The notes beneath the pieces were generated by a model. The model was given only the letters and a program-made list of their open reading frames with translations. It ran no database searches and had not been told where the DNA came from. A DNA stretch of 64,000 nt, taken from contig NZ_JAIVKM010000005.1 in assembly GCF_020523985.1 (NCBI RefSeq), positions 62,001 to 126,000 of the forward strand, written 5' to 3'. Position numbers and translations under genes: made by a program. This DNA is from Mangrovibacter yixingensis (GTDB taxonomy: Bacteria; Pseudomonadota; Gammaproteobacteria; Enterobacterales; Enterobacteriaceae). How positions within the stretch are numbered: the stretch's first letter is position 1; every line of letters begins with the position of its first letter. This document shows, piece by piece, positions 33,843-42,537 of this stretch.

Positions 33843-34532
33843 TCAGGCCTTTTCAGGAAAACCCGAAATATCCACATGGTATTTTTTTACGTTATTATGT
33901 GCCACATACACCGTGATATTTTCCTCTTTAATATATGGTGAAGGGTCATAATAAAAGTTAGCACTGTTAAACAAAAACACTTTCCCGGACTGGGGGTCCA
34001 ACCACTGACACACAATCCGCCAGGGCGAGCGACCATTAATTTGGATAGCCTCATTTAATTCCACACTCACAATCGTGGCTACCAATGGTTTACCATTTTG
34101 GATTAATCGCTGATGCCGTTTTCCACTGTTCATCAACCATAAACCAGCCCCCCCAATCAGCAGAAAGACCAGCGCAATACCACCGCAAATAAAAGCACCT
34201 AAATAAATCCCGACCGTGTCATTAATTTTGGCACTCGTCACATCATTCTGATTATAAATAACATCAATGGTATCCCCCATACGGTCACGATAATTGGAAC
34301 GCCCGGTAGAGGACTCAAAAACAATACGTTTCCCGGTGTTATCGGTAAAGGTAACTTCAGGAAACCAGACTTCAGAAGATGAGTCAGCGTTATAGCTGTA
34401 GCGTAGATCGGTTATTTGTCCTTTGGCGTGAATGGCATCACGCTGAAATTGGTGATTAGAATAAGCAAGGTAGCCGGCAATTAAAAACAGAATCAGGCTT
34501 ACAGAAAACATCAGGCCAAAAATTTTTTTCAT
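33843..34532 (-). CDS. DUF3592 membrane protein in T6SS locus
   Basis: A 229-residue protein with an N-terminal membrane segment (about 5-24) and a second one (about 108-132), each followed by a beta-rich domain of the DUF3592 type (ITDLRYSYN...VTFTDNTGKRIVF, then ATIVSVELNEAIQING). Function unknown. It sits between tssM and tssF, where related enterobacterial loci often have tssA. It is AT-richer than tssM. It might be an immunity or accessory protein, but nothing in the sequence decides this. Confidence 0.75.
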   Translation of the reverse strand: MKKIFGLMFSVSLILFLIAGYLAYSNHQFQRDAIHAKGQITDLRYSYNADSSSEVWFPEVTFTDNTGKRIVFESSTGRSNYRDRMGDTIDVIYNQNDVTSAKINDTVGIYLGAFICGGIALVFLLIGGAGLWLMNSGKRHQRLIQNGKPLVATIVSVELNEAIQINGRSPWRIVCQWLDPQSGKVFLFNSANFYYDPSPYIKEENITVYVAHNNVKKYHVDISGFPEKA

Positions 34533-34601
34533 CTTACTTCCTTTTTACGTTATGACAAAACATCACAATACAGTCGGCGGTATTTCCTCACCACCAGGCT
34601 T

Positions 34602-34747
34602 AGAACCTATCCCAGTAGAGGTTATTGTTGCAGTGATTTTGGCCGCGGACAGCGCGCAAATATCGCAGCGTACACGGAGTACGTAGGGATGCTGAGCACT
34701 GTCCTGGGCCGAAATAGCAAATAAAATAGCCTCATGGGATAGCGTTT
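34602..34747. repeat. Long imperfect palindrome, MITE-like
   Basis: About 146 bp fold on themselves around a centre near 34675. The centre is CGTAC-ACGGA-GTACG (34669-34683), flanked by GGCCGCGGACAG (34641-34652) against CTGTCCTGGGCC (34699-34710), and by outer arms containing TATCCCA and GAGG (from 34602) against CCTC and GGGATA (to 34747). This layout is that of dispersed palindromic elements of enterobacteria such as ERIC, but the sequence is not ERIC and the family was not named. It fills the tssM/DUF3592 gap. Confidence 0.75.
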
Positions 34748-34900
34748 AATTTCTCCAGAAGAGAGACAATGCGTTTATTACTAACGCGCTGCCTTACAAA
34801 ATCACACAGTAACCTCCTTTGTAAGCAAATACGCAGGGTGATATTCCGGGGCGAAACTCGTTTTCTTAAGCACATCAGTGAAGATAACCAGTCTGGTGCC

Positions 34901-37900
34901 TTAGTCTACAATCATGGTGCTACCACTATCATGAATGCTCGGTGAGGATGACGCACCCTCAGTAATAAACAGGGTCTCCGGCAACCGGAAGCCACGCAGT
35001 TTCAGCAGCACCAGCGGGCCCTCTCCGGCTTCGGTACGCAGGGTATAGTTCAGCGCCCGCCCGTCCTGAGCCTGCCAGCTCAGGCTGTAGCTGCTGCCAA
35101 CACCCGGGTACGCACTCACCGTTGCCTTATCCAGCAGGCGTATCCAGCCCCAGGCGCCGGGGATATCCGCATACAGCCGGGTTCCGGCTGTGGTGCTCAT
35201 CCAGCTTAAACGGGCACCGGCAGCCTCTGTATCCGCAGGCCAGGCAAAACGTTTCCAGGCAGGCATCTGGTTCATATAAATCAGTGCCTGGTTGTCGATA
35301 ACCATGTCGGTTTGCATCACGCCACCTGCCGTGCCCGGGCGCAGCTCAAAATGCATACCGGCCGCCCCCTCTGTAAAGGCCACATCCGCAATATGGCTCA
35401 GGGTATTGATGGCCCGGATAAACTCCGGGTTGAAAACCAGCCCCTGTGAATGGGTGCTGTCTGGCACCCACTGGCTTCCCTCGCGGTTCAGCACCCCCTG
35501 CAGGCGGGTTTGCAGAAACTGAGTGATACGCCCGGAATCGGCATTCAGGTATTTTGCCAGCAACGGCAGTGACACATCGCTGCCGGTGTTGTTGAACGGA
35601 TAGCGGCCGCCAAAAGCGCGGTTCCATTCACTGACCACCGCCTGCTGCCACTGTGCATTGAGGCTGCCTGCCGCAGGTGCCAGTACCTGTTGCCAGGCCT
35701 GCTCCATCGGGCTGACAAACAGGGTTTCCCCCAACCCACGCCACTCCTGCCCCAGGCCTGCAGCGAGCAGGCTGCCGTAGTCGCGGGTTTGGGTGAGGTC
35801 CACGGTTTTGCCCTGAAAAACAGTCTGCGCAAGGCTCTGAGCCATGGCCTGCGGGTCGGCCGCATGAGTCACCTGTTGCAGGCGCAGGCGCACCTGGGTC
35901 ACCCGGGTCAGGTACGCCTGCAGGCTGTGTTCCTGCTGCCCGGTGCGGGGGGTATCCGTCAGCGCCAGTAACGGGCCGAAGGTGTTGTCCAGCGGGCCGG
36001 TAACCCCTGTGCTCTGGTCAATAACCCCCTGGCTGCCACTACCCAGCAGGTTTCTGGCGGATTTCACCAGAGAATCAGAGATGGCTTCCCGGGCCTGCCC
36101 GGTGCGGCCCTGTACGTTCAGGGTGTTCATCAGGGCGACCAGCGGCGACTGGCGCACATCCGCCATCAGCGTTAACTGGTCAATGGCATCTGAAAGCGTG
36201 GCTGCACGGTGTAGTCGCAGGCTGTTAAGAAAGGCCAGCCACGCACCGCTGAAATCTGCAAAATAGCGGTCCGTGAGCTGTTGTTTCAGTGCTTCAGGCG
36301 TAATGGCATCCTGTAACGGCACGGACTGCTGGCTGTCTGTCAGCACCCAGTCAAGTTCATCCCGGCGTGCTGACACCACACTTTCAATCGCGGGCTGTAC
36401 TGCCTGCTCCCAGGCCTGGCGGGTGAACACGCCCGGTACGGTTTCGCCGGTGGTGAACAGCCGGGACACATCCGTATTGCCGGTCATGTCTTCCAGGTGC
36501 ATATCAGCGTACAGGTGCGCCACCTGCGCCAGCATATTCTGGTACAGGGTGGCTTCGCTGTTGCGTTGCCCCATCAGGCGAATAAGCAGGGCGCGCACCT
36601 GCCTGACCAGCTGTTTATCCTCTGGCAACGCCCCTTCCGGGTGGGTGGCGAGTTGTGCGCCATAAAACGACAACAGTGACGGTGCCAGGCCCTGCCAGGC
36701 ACCGTCTTTAACGCCATCACGCACCGGCCAGCCCTGCAACAGGGTGCGCGCAAACCAGTCTGCATCCATATGTTGCGGGCGGGCCAGCATCAGGTAGAGT
36801 TTCAGCTGGTCCCAGGTGGCCTCTGCCTGCTGTTCACGCATCGGGCTGCCGGGTGGCAGAGCCGTAAAAGCCTGAAGCTGCGAGCGCAGGTGTTCTGCCG
36901 CAGCATCACGCAGCAGTGCGTGCGCCCCGGCCTGGTAATGGGGCATCAGCGCGGCCAGCAGGGCCTCATTCTGGCTGAGTCCGGCGCGTGTATACCAGGG
37001 GGCACCCTGTGCAGCCCGGTACTGTAAACGGGCCAGTGTTTTCTGCAATTCAGCCAGGGCCTGCAGGCGGGCAGCCAGCGGCTGGTTTTGTTGTGCGCCC
37101 GCAACCACCCGTTCACGGGCACCGGTAATATGGCTGTGGTTACTGGCATACGCCGCACATATCCATGCCACCGATGCCAGCAACAGTACGAATGCCATGG
37201 GGGATAACACTTTTTGCCAGGGTATACCTGACTTCCGGGGGCGCAACAACGGCGGTAATACCCGGACATGTGCCGGTAACACCTCCCAGCTTTTGTCCAT
37301 AACCCAGTGGTGTTGTCCGGATGGCTGCGTTGTGGAGAAGGGCTGGCTGAAGACCACTCCGGCCAGGGGGAACGGGCGGTAAGGGCCTGTCATTGCCGAC
37401 AGTGGCCCGGTGATACTGGCAGGCTGGCGTGTCAGCTGGTCGGCCAGCGCCAGCAGAAAGGGGTGCGGCATCCGGCAACATACCTGCTGCACGCCCCGGG
37501 AAACCAGTTCCGGCACCATGGCTGCCAGTGCCTGCGCCAGGGTGTCCGCATCACACCCGGCAGGCAGCAGGCAACCCGTGGCCTGCACGGTGCGGCCCGC
37601 TGGCTTCCCGGCCCGCGGGTGCAGCGACCAGGCATACACCGGCAGTTGCCAGCCCGACACCGCCAGGCGTTCACGCAGGGCATGCACCAGCGCGTTCATG
37701 TCACTGCCAGAAGGTAGCGGGTGCGGGGGGGCCGGGTTGATCGTGGCAAGCTGGTCGAAAGCGGAAGTCACCCACACCAGGCCATCTGCCGGGCGGTAAC
37801 GCAACTTACCCAGTGCCGCCAGCCAGGCGTTATCGGCAGGCTCAGCCGGGTCACCGCCCCACAACAGCAGTGTACCGCCGTCTTCCAGCCAGAATTCATG

Positions 37901-38341
37901 GGTGAGGCCCGGTGCCAGTTGCTCCACATCAGCAACCGTCCCGGTTACCAGCAGGATACGGATTTTATGCTGCCAGAAACGGCCGTGGAGGTTGTGAAGA
38001 TACTGCCGCAGCGCGAAAAATGCAGGGTGTGTAGTTTTTCGCGTGTTAGTGATCACATTAACCTGATTAGCATGAGTATTATCAGGATGGTATATTCGCT
38101 GTTCTTTTTTGAATTTGTGTTTCAACCAGAAGGGTGAAACGGCCACCACCAGTAACAAAGCTGAAAATACACTTCCCCAAATAATCCAGGCTATGTGAAC
38201 TTGAGCTCCATTAGCAATAACCCGATCCTGGTTCAGAAACAGCAACAGTGCACTAATCCCCGCAAGCCCGACGATAAGAATAAGGTATCCGGTTATACTA
38301 TAATGAGTTGCAGTTCCCGGTGAGGTTTTTCCTGTTGTCAT
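34901..38341 (-). CDS. tssM: Type VI secretion inner-membrane protein TssM
   Basis: TssM (IcmF) spans inner membrane and periplasm and joins TssL to TssJ. Of 1146 residues, two membrane segments lie near the N-terminus (about 19-36 and 50-73), then a cytoplasmic domain, a third segment (about 375-395) and a long periplasmic part. The cytoplasmic domain shows no GxxxxGK[ST] Walker A motif, so ATP binding is unlikely. The ATG at 38341 overlaps the preceding stop as ATGA and was preferred over 38368. It is GC-richer than its neighbours. Confidence 0.95.
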   Translation of the reverse strand: MTTGKTSPGTATHYSITGYLILIVGLAGISALLLFLNQDRVIANGAQVHIAWIIWGSVFSALLLVVAVSPFWLKHKFKKEQRIYHPDNTHANQVNVITNTRKTTHPAFFALRQYLHNLHGRFWQHKIRILLVTGTVADVEQLAPGLTHEFWLEDGGTLLLWGGDPAEPADNAWLAALGKLRYRPADGLVWVTSAFDQLATINPAPPHPLPSGSDMNALVHALRERLAVSGWQLPVYAWSLHPRAGKPAGRTVQATGCLLPAGCDADTLAQALAAMVPELVSRGVQQVCCRMPHPFLLALADQLTRQPASITGPLSAMTGPYRPFPLAGVVFSQPFSTTQPSGQHHWVMDKSWEVLPAHVRVLPPLLRPRKSGIPWQKVLSPMAFVLLLASVAWICAAYASNHSHITGARERVVAGAQQNQPLAARLQALAELQKTLARLQYRAAQGAPWYTRAGLSQNEALLAALMPHYQAGAHALLRDAAAEHLRSQLQAFTALPPGSPMREQQAEATWDQLKLYLMLARPQHMDADWFARTLLQGWPVRDGVKDGAWQGLAPSLLSFYGAQLATHPEGALPEDKQLVRQVRALLIRLMGQRNSEATLYQNMLAQVAHLYADMHLEDMTGNTDVSRLFTTGETVPGVFTRQAWEQAVQPAIESVVSARRDELDWVLTDSQQSVPLQDAITPEALKQQLTDRYFADFSGAWLAFLNSLRLHRAATLSDAIDQLTLMADVRQSPLVALMNTLNVQGRTGQAREAISDSLVKSARNLLGSGSQGVIDQSTGVTGPLDNTFGPLLALTDTPRTGQQEHSLQAYLTRVTQVRLRLQQVTHAADPQAMAQSLAQTVFQGKTVDLTQTRDYGSLLAAGLGQEWRGLGETLFVSPMEQAWQQVLAPAAGSLNAQWQQAVVSEWNRAFGGRYPFNNTGSDVSLPLLAKYLNADSGRITQFLQTRLQGVLNREGSQWVPDSTHSQGLVFNPEFIRAINTLSHIADVAFTEGAAGMHFELRPGTAGGVMQTDMVIDNQALIYMNQMPAWKRFAWPADTEAAGARLSWMSTTAGTRLYADIPGAWGWIRLLDKATVSAYPGVGSSYSLSWQAQDGRALNYTLRTEAGEGPLVLLKLRGFRLPETLFITEGASSSPSIHDSGSTMIVD

Positions 38342-39447
38342 GAAAATAGCCCCCGTGTAATCAGGCAAAGTGAATAACCGCTTTCTTTTTGTCCGGAAAT
38401 AAGCAGTTGTATTTCTTCTGTATGTATGGCTGCATCCACCATGAGTGCGACAGACAAGGAGAATGACAAAGGGCCTGGTGGGCCAAAAGAATGATCAATT
38501 AAATGGCATGGTTGCTTATGAGGTAATTGCCACCGTTGTTCACTGGCATGCTGGATAACAGTTATTCGGTCTTCACTATTTAGCCCAGTCAACCATATAT
38601 GATGCAATTCAACAGGTGGTACCAAAACATATTCAGAAAATATATTCAGTGCGTTACTAAGGTCATCAGAAGACAGCACCCTGCCCAACCCAGCCTGAAC
38701 AGGTAGCGCATATTGCGATACCTGTTCAGCAGGTGAAATTAACTGAGCAGTAATAAACTCGCTATATTTTGTGTTATTTGCACTTTGCCAATCCTGAAGA
38801 CAAATAACAAGCGTTGTTTTGCCATCATCAGTATCAGACAGGGCTTCATCTATTGAGGTAATATACTCAGGATACAAATCCCATTGAGCATAAATAGCCA
38901 TACTCACCTGTGTCTTCTGTTTTGGCTCCGCTAACATTATTTTTACGGTATACAGAAAATGGCGGTAACCTAGGCATTGTTTTTCCATCTGTTCATCAAC
39001 ATATTGAAAGCAGTGATGTAAGTAAGGAAGACGAGTGTGTAATGGCCGTGTTTTTTGAGGATAAGCAGGTATTTTTGCATAATCGCCCAGAAGCGCTTGT
39101 ACACCATTTTCCTCAGCAGTCAGCACAACATTTCCCACAATGCACCACTGCCGCATACACCAATGACGCCAGTGCAATTTTGTTTGCTCAGACTCTTTAT
39201 TCCATAACAACATGTTGTTAACTGATTGCTGATAACGGAGCCAGATATACCCACACACGGAACTCCACACAAAGAAAGCAGGCAATATACCGTAAAGAAA
39301 AATGTGCCCATAGCTTGTCACTTCCCCAAAAAAGAGACTTCCCCCGCCCCCCAGAGTTAGCATTACAAGAAGAATCACACTCAGTTTTTTATTATCAGGC
39401 CGAGGGAGTGGTCGTATTTCAGGTATATCAGGAATAGGCCATAACAT
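38338..39447 (-). CDS. T6SS-associated membrane protein of unknown function
   Basis: A 369-residue protein with two N-terminal membrane segments (about 22-42 and 46-68) and a large soluble part. It was not recognised by family. The C-terminal stretch (DHSFGPPGPLSFSLSVALMVDAA, then QLLISGQ) faintly recalls thiolase-fold proteins, which is speculation. It starts 2 bp after the PAAR gene and ends with an ATGA overlap into tssM, so it belongs to the T6SS operon. Comparable genes occur beside tssM in Klebsiella-type loci, as remembered rather than checked. Confidence 0.7.
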   Translation of the reverse strand: MLWPIPDIPEIRPLPRPDNKKLSVILLVMLTLGGGGSLFFGEVTSYGHIFLYGILPAFFVWSSVCGYIWLRYQQSVNNMLLWNKESEQTKLHWRHWCMRQWCIVGNVVLTAEENGVQALLGDYAKIPAYPQKTRPLHTRLPYLHHCFQYVDEQMEKQCLGYRHFLYTVKIMLAEPKQKTQVSMAIYAQWDLYPEYITSIDEALSDTDDGKTTLVICLQDWQSANNTKYSEFITAQLISPAEQVSQYALPVQAGLGRVLSSDDLSNALNIFSEYVLVPPVELHHIWLTGLNSEDRITVIQHASEQRWQLPHKQPCHLIDHSFGPPGPLSFSLSVALMVDAAIHTEEIQLLISGQKESGYSLCLITRGLFS

Positions 39448-39449
39448 AA

Positions 39450-39716
39450 TTATGGCCCGATAGTATTTTCAACAAAAGAGCTGATAACACGGCAACCGCA
39501 TTCACAAAGACAACCATCTACTGCAACGGGAATACCTTCTTCAGTAACACCTGGATCACCTTCAATAATTCGGTTGGTGCCATGAAATGGTATCGGGCAG
39601 GAAACCAGGTCGCCAACCAATGCAACCTGAATACCATCAATATACATTGTAGAGGATGCCGAAATAACTTTTCCACCATGTGTGGTTGAGTCACCCAAAC
39701 AGACTAATGCTGCCAT
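39450..39716 (-). CDS. PAAR-domain spike tip protein
   Basis: An 88-residue PAAR protein, the sharp cap that sits on VgrG and can carry effectors. The opening LVCLGDSTTHGGKVI and later GDLVSCPIPFHGTN fit the PAAR fold. The C-terminal CLCECGC stretch probably binds metal. The ATG at 39716 has an excellent AAGGAGA site and was chosen over the frame start at 39731. It follows the lipase-immunity pair after 125 bp and probably completes their delivery module. Confidence 0.9.
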   Translation of the reverse strand: MAALVCLGDSTTHGGKVISASSTMYIDGIQVALVGDLVSCPIPFHGTNRIIEGDPGVTEEGIPVAVDGCLCECGCRVISSFVENTIGP

Positions 39717-39841
39717 ATAAATCTCCTTCAATTATAAAACAATCCATTTCACTATTTATTAGTGCACTCAAAGAAAAAACCACAATAATAAATTACTCAT
39801 ACATCTGACATACTTTCTTTGAGAGGTCTGACTGGTGTGGC

Positions 39842-40933
39842 CTACCACCCAAATGCACCGGGGCGCAGTCTCAGTGTGCCGGTGATTTGTTCCCAGACAC
39901 TGACTGCCTCATTTTCTGATAACGCGTTATCTTCCGACAGGCTGCGCTGTAAAAAACTGATATACATCTTGGGATTGTTTTCTCCCGGAGTGGTCTCATT
40001 CGCCTGGAGAATAAAGCGTAACACCTCATCATTTTCATCTACTTTCCCGGCAACCAGCCATTCTTCTGTGTAAATCCTATTTATTTCCCTTCGTCCTTTC
40101 CGGAGGGTTTTCCCCGCCGAAGCTTTTATTGCTTTATTCATTTCAAGAACACGACTGAGTAAGGCACTATCTGATTTTGTAAAACTATCCGTATCTAAAT
40201 TAAGCTTAATCGCCTTATACTTTTGAGAGGTATAAATCACATTAATACTTTCTTTGTTTCTAAATGAACCGTCAGCAATAAAAATATCCGGCAGGCAAAA
40301 ACCGGCCTGATACGGTATTCCCGTTTCTGTCTTTCCGGAAATACGCTTTAATAAAGCAGTCAGTTCGGCCATTTTGTCCTGAATCGTATTCTGATACAGC
40401 TCTGGGTATTCATTCCGCCGTTCAGTGTAGCGTTCCGCAGAACCATTATCTGCGTTGAGCTCAATTTCCACCGCCACACCATTAGTATACAGATGAGCTT
40501 CCAGTATTCTGCCCACGTCAGGCTCTGAATTATTTACATTTCTTTCAAATATTACCCCCTCCATACCTGCCGGCAGTGCATGTACCGCTTTCAGAAAAGG
40601 CATATCCAGCGGGTTGACTGTTTTGGTGCGCTTTAATTCCATTTCCCGCCGCCGGATTTTCTGCTCAAATGCCGGGCGGTAGAGCCGCTTTGTGGTAACC
40701 GGCGCCTTATTGATAAAAGCCAGCACATTGTCGCTTTTTACAGAAAAAGAGGCCGGCATGTCTATCAGGTAACGCCCCACACACCGGGTGGTGGTTTCTT
40801 CCATAAAAGTATTCACTGTGTTTTCCTCCTGCGCTGTTAACCTGATTTTGGGTGGGTAGCTGTTAAACAGGTAATAACCGGTGCAGGCCACAACCAGTAC
40901 CGCCACTACCCAGGGTAATTTTTTTATTTTCAT
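39842..40933 (-). CDS. Tli4-family T6SS immunity protein
   Basis: A 363-residue protein with an N-terminal hydrophobic segment (about 7-23, LPWVVAVLVVACTGYYL) that is either a membrane anchor or a lipoprotein signal (VVAC). The TRCVGRYLIDMPASF segment is typical of the Tli4 family, which protects against Tle4-type lipase effectors in the periplasm. It overlaps the lipase stop as ATGA, the usual toxin-immunity arrangement. Called by motif and position. Confidence 0.85.
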   Translation of the reverse strand: MKIKKLPWVVAVLVVACTGYYLFNSYPPKIRLTAQEENTVNTFMEETTTRCVGRYLIDMPASFSVKSDNVLAFINKAPVTTKRLYRPAFEQKIRRREMELKRTKTVNPLDMPFLKAVHALPAGMEGVIFERNVNNSEPDVGRILEAHLYTNGVAVEIELNADNGSAERYTERRNEYPELYQNTIQDKMAELTALLKRISGKTETGIPYQAGFCLPDIFIADGSFRNKESINVIYTSQKYKAIKLNLDTDSFTKSDSALLSRVLEMNKAIKASAGKTLRKGRREINRIYTEEWLVAGKVDENDEVLRFILQANETTPGENNPKMYISFLQRSLSEDNALSENEAVSVWEQITGTLRLRPGAFGW

Positions 40934-42537
40934 TGATAAGCCAGTGCCGTCTGTTGTATATCCTGGATGATTTTTACCAGTGCCCGCAGGGTAAACTGCT
41001 GCGTCTGTTTATGCTTATAAGCGGGTTCATGCCCAACCGAAACCTGGTAACTTGCCCGTAAATAATGTGCGGCTATACGCCCGGAGCGCACCGGCACTGT
41101 GCCATCACCGGCCTCTCCCGGGGGCAGCAGCCGCCAGGACTGGTAGATCCCCTGAGCCCACCCCTCCCCGGCAAGAGGTGCAGATACCGTACGCCTGGTT
41201 GACTTCTCGGTTTTATCAAGTGGGCGCCCATTCTCTATATTTCTGCTGCGCCCCTGATTCACCCACTGTTCAATAAGCGGGGTTTTTGATTGCCAGCAAA
41301 CATCGCCATAAGATAGAAATGATTTATCGGCACTATAAAATGCATATGAGTTATTGTGATACCGCCCTGATAGTCCTTCTATAAACGGCATAACTGTCCG
41401 TTCTATTATTTTGGTAAAGACAGCCCAGTCTTCATTTGTATTTTTCCGATACTTGCTATTTTCCGGATTGATAAAATGCTCATCACATAACCCCCACCAT
41501 TTATTTCTTTGCAGATAAATTTCACGGTAAGGGTCTTCTTTAGGAAAAAAAAGGACGTCTTTACCATCCATTATTTTTAACCAGCGCATACCATAATCCC
41601 GCCCTGGCAGTAACTGTAACGGGCCGGGTGCCTGAGCTAATACCGCCGTCATGGCTTCGGCATCTCCCCCCAGTACCTGGGAGGCCACCCACCCGTCCAC
41701 CCTGCCGGCCGGGTATTCAGTGCCTGCTTTCATCCTGCGGTAGGTGGCGGCGGCACCCAGTGCGGGCATAACCCCATGCACCACGCCCAGCACATGTTCT
41801 TCTCCCCCCATGTTTTGGGTATAGTGGCGCGCAACCAGCCCCCCCATGGAGTGGGTTACCAGGATCACTTTTTCACATTTTCTGCCTTTGCTCTGGTAGA
41901 ACTCCGTTATCTCTTTTATTTTTTTGCCTAACTGATTCGCTGAATCAGCATTGGACTTTAACCAGTTGTACCCCATGGCATAAACCGGGTAGAGATAGCG
42001 ATACGTTAACTCTACCTCCTCTTTTCCCAGGGAAATTTCGCCCGTTTCCATGGGTTGTACACTATTAAGTAATTTCCCGCGCTCGCTGTTCTCCATGGGG
42101 CCAAAATCATTCAGTGCATCCTGCAACCAACAAAGAAAAGGGGCATAACTGGTGTATGCCACACTCCCCCAGCCACGCTCTTTACGCGTTAGCAGCAGAA
42201 ATGGTTCCGCTTTTTCATCGACCTTTCCACTGTCATCCACTTCAGTAGTTAATGGCGACAGTTTTTCTTTTCTTACTTTAGCCTCCTCTCCAAACCAAGT
42301 GAGCGCAATATTCCATGTACTGTCTAAATTCCAAATCTGTTCACCATCACCCTGATTATTTTTAAGATTACTGCCCATCACACCTGGAATAAAAATTATT
42401 GGTATTACCCGCTCCGGGTAGACAACACATTGCTGAACAAGCTTTCCACCTTTGGGTTGGCTGAATAATTTATAATGGGCATTCCCGGCGCCATCATATT
42501 CTGGGTATATATTTACAATATTGTCAGCCTGTTTCAT
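40930..42537 (-). CDS. T6SS lipase effector (Tle4/PGAP1-like)
   Basis: A 535-residue alpha/beta hydrolase, probably a phospholipase delivered into rival cells. The oxyanion segment IFIPGVMGSNL (about 48-58), nucleophile THSMGG (Ser230), acid GDGTVPV (Asp478) and base VGHEPAY (His503) form a plausible catalytic triad. The first Gly of the GxSxG elbow is Thr here. No signal peptide, as expected for VgrG-loaded cargo. It overlaps vgrG and the immunity gene by 4 bp each. Tle4 assignment rests on the Tli4-type neighbour. Confidence 0.85.
   Translation of the reverse strand: MKQADNIVNIYPEYDGAGNAHYKLFSQPKGGKLVQQCVVYPERVIPIIFIPGVMGSNLKNNQGDGEQIWNLDSTWNIALTWFGEEAKVRKEKLSPLTTEVDDSGKVDEKAEPFLLLTRKERGWGSVAYTSYAPFLCWLQDALNDFGPMENSERGKLLNSVQPMETGEISLGKEEVELTYRYLYPVYAMGYNWLKSNADSANQLGKKIKEITEFYQSKGRKCEKVILVTHSMGGLVARHYTQNMGGEEHVLGVVHGVMPALGAAATYRRMKAGTEYPAGRVDGWVASQVLGGDAEAMTAVLAQAPGPLQLLPGRDYGMRWLKIMDGKDVLFFPKEDPYREIYLQRNKWWGLCDEHFINPENSKYRKNTNEDWAVFTKIIERTVMPFIEGLSGRYHNNSYAFYSADKSFLSYGDVCWQSKTPLIEQWVNQGRSRNIENGRPLDKTEKSTRRTVSAPLAGEGWAQGIYQSWRLLPPGEAGDGTVPVRSGRIAAHYLRASYQVSVGHEPAYKHKQTQQFTLRALVKIIQDIQQTALAYQ

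Noticed and set aside
34602-34747. Interpretation of the palindrome as an ERIC element
   Set aside because: The centre and arms do not match the ERIC sequence as remembered, so only a generic palindromic repeat is called.
37307-37799. Several open frames of 100-140 residues antisense to tssM
   Set aside because: The GC-rich tssM sequence lacks stop codons by composition on the other strand; none has a ribosome site or domain.
39842-40933. The 363-residue protein as a structural T6SS component
   Set aside because: The CVGRYLIDMP motif and ATGA overlap with the lipase fit a Tli4-type immunity protein better.
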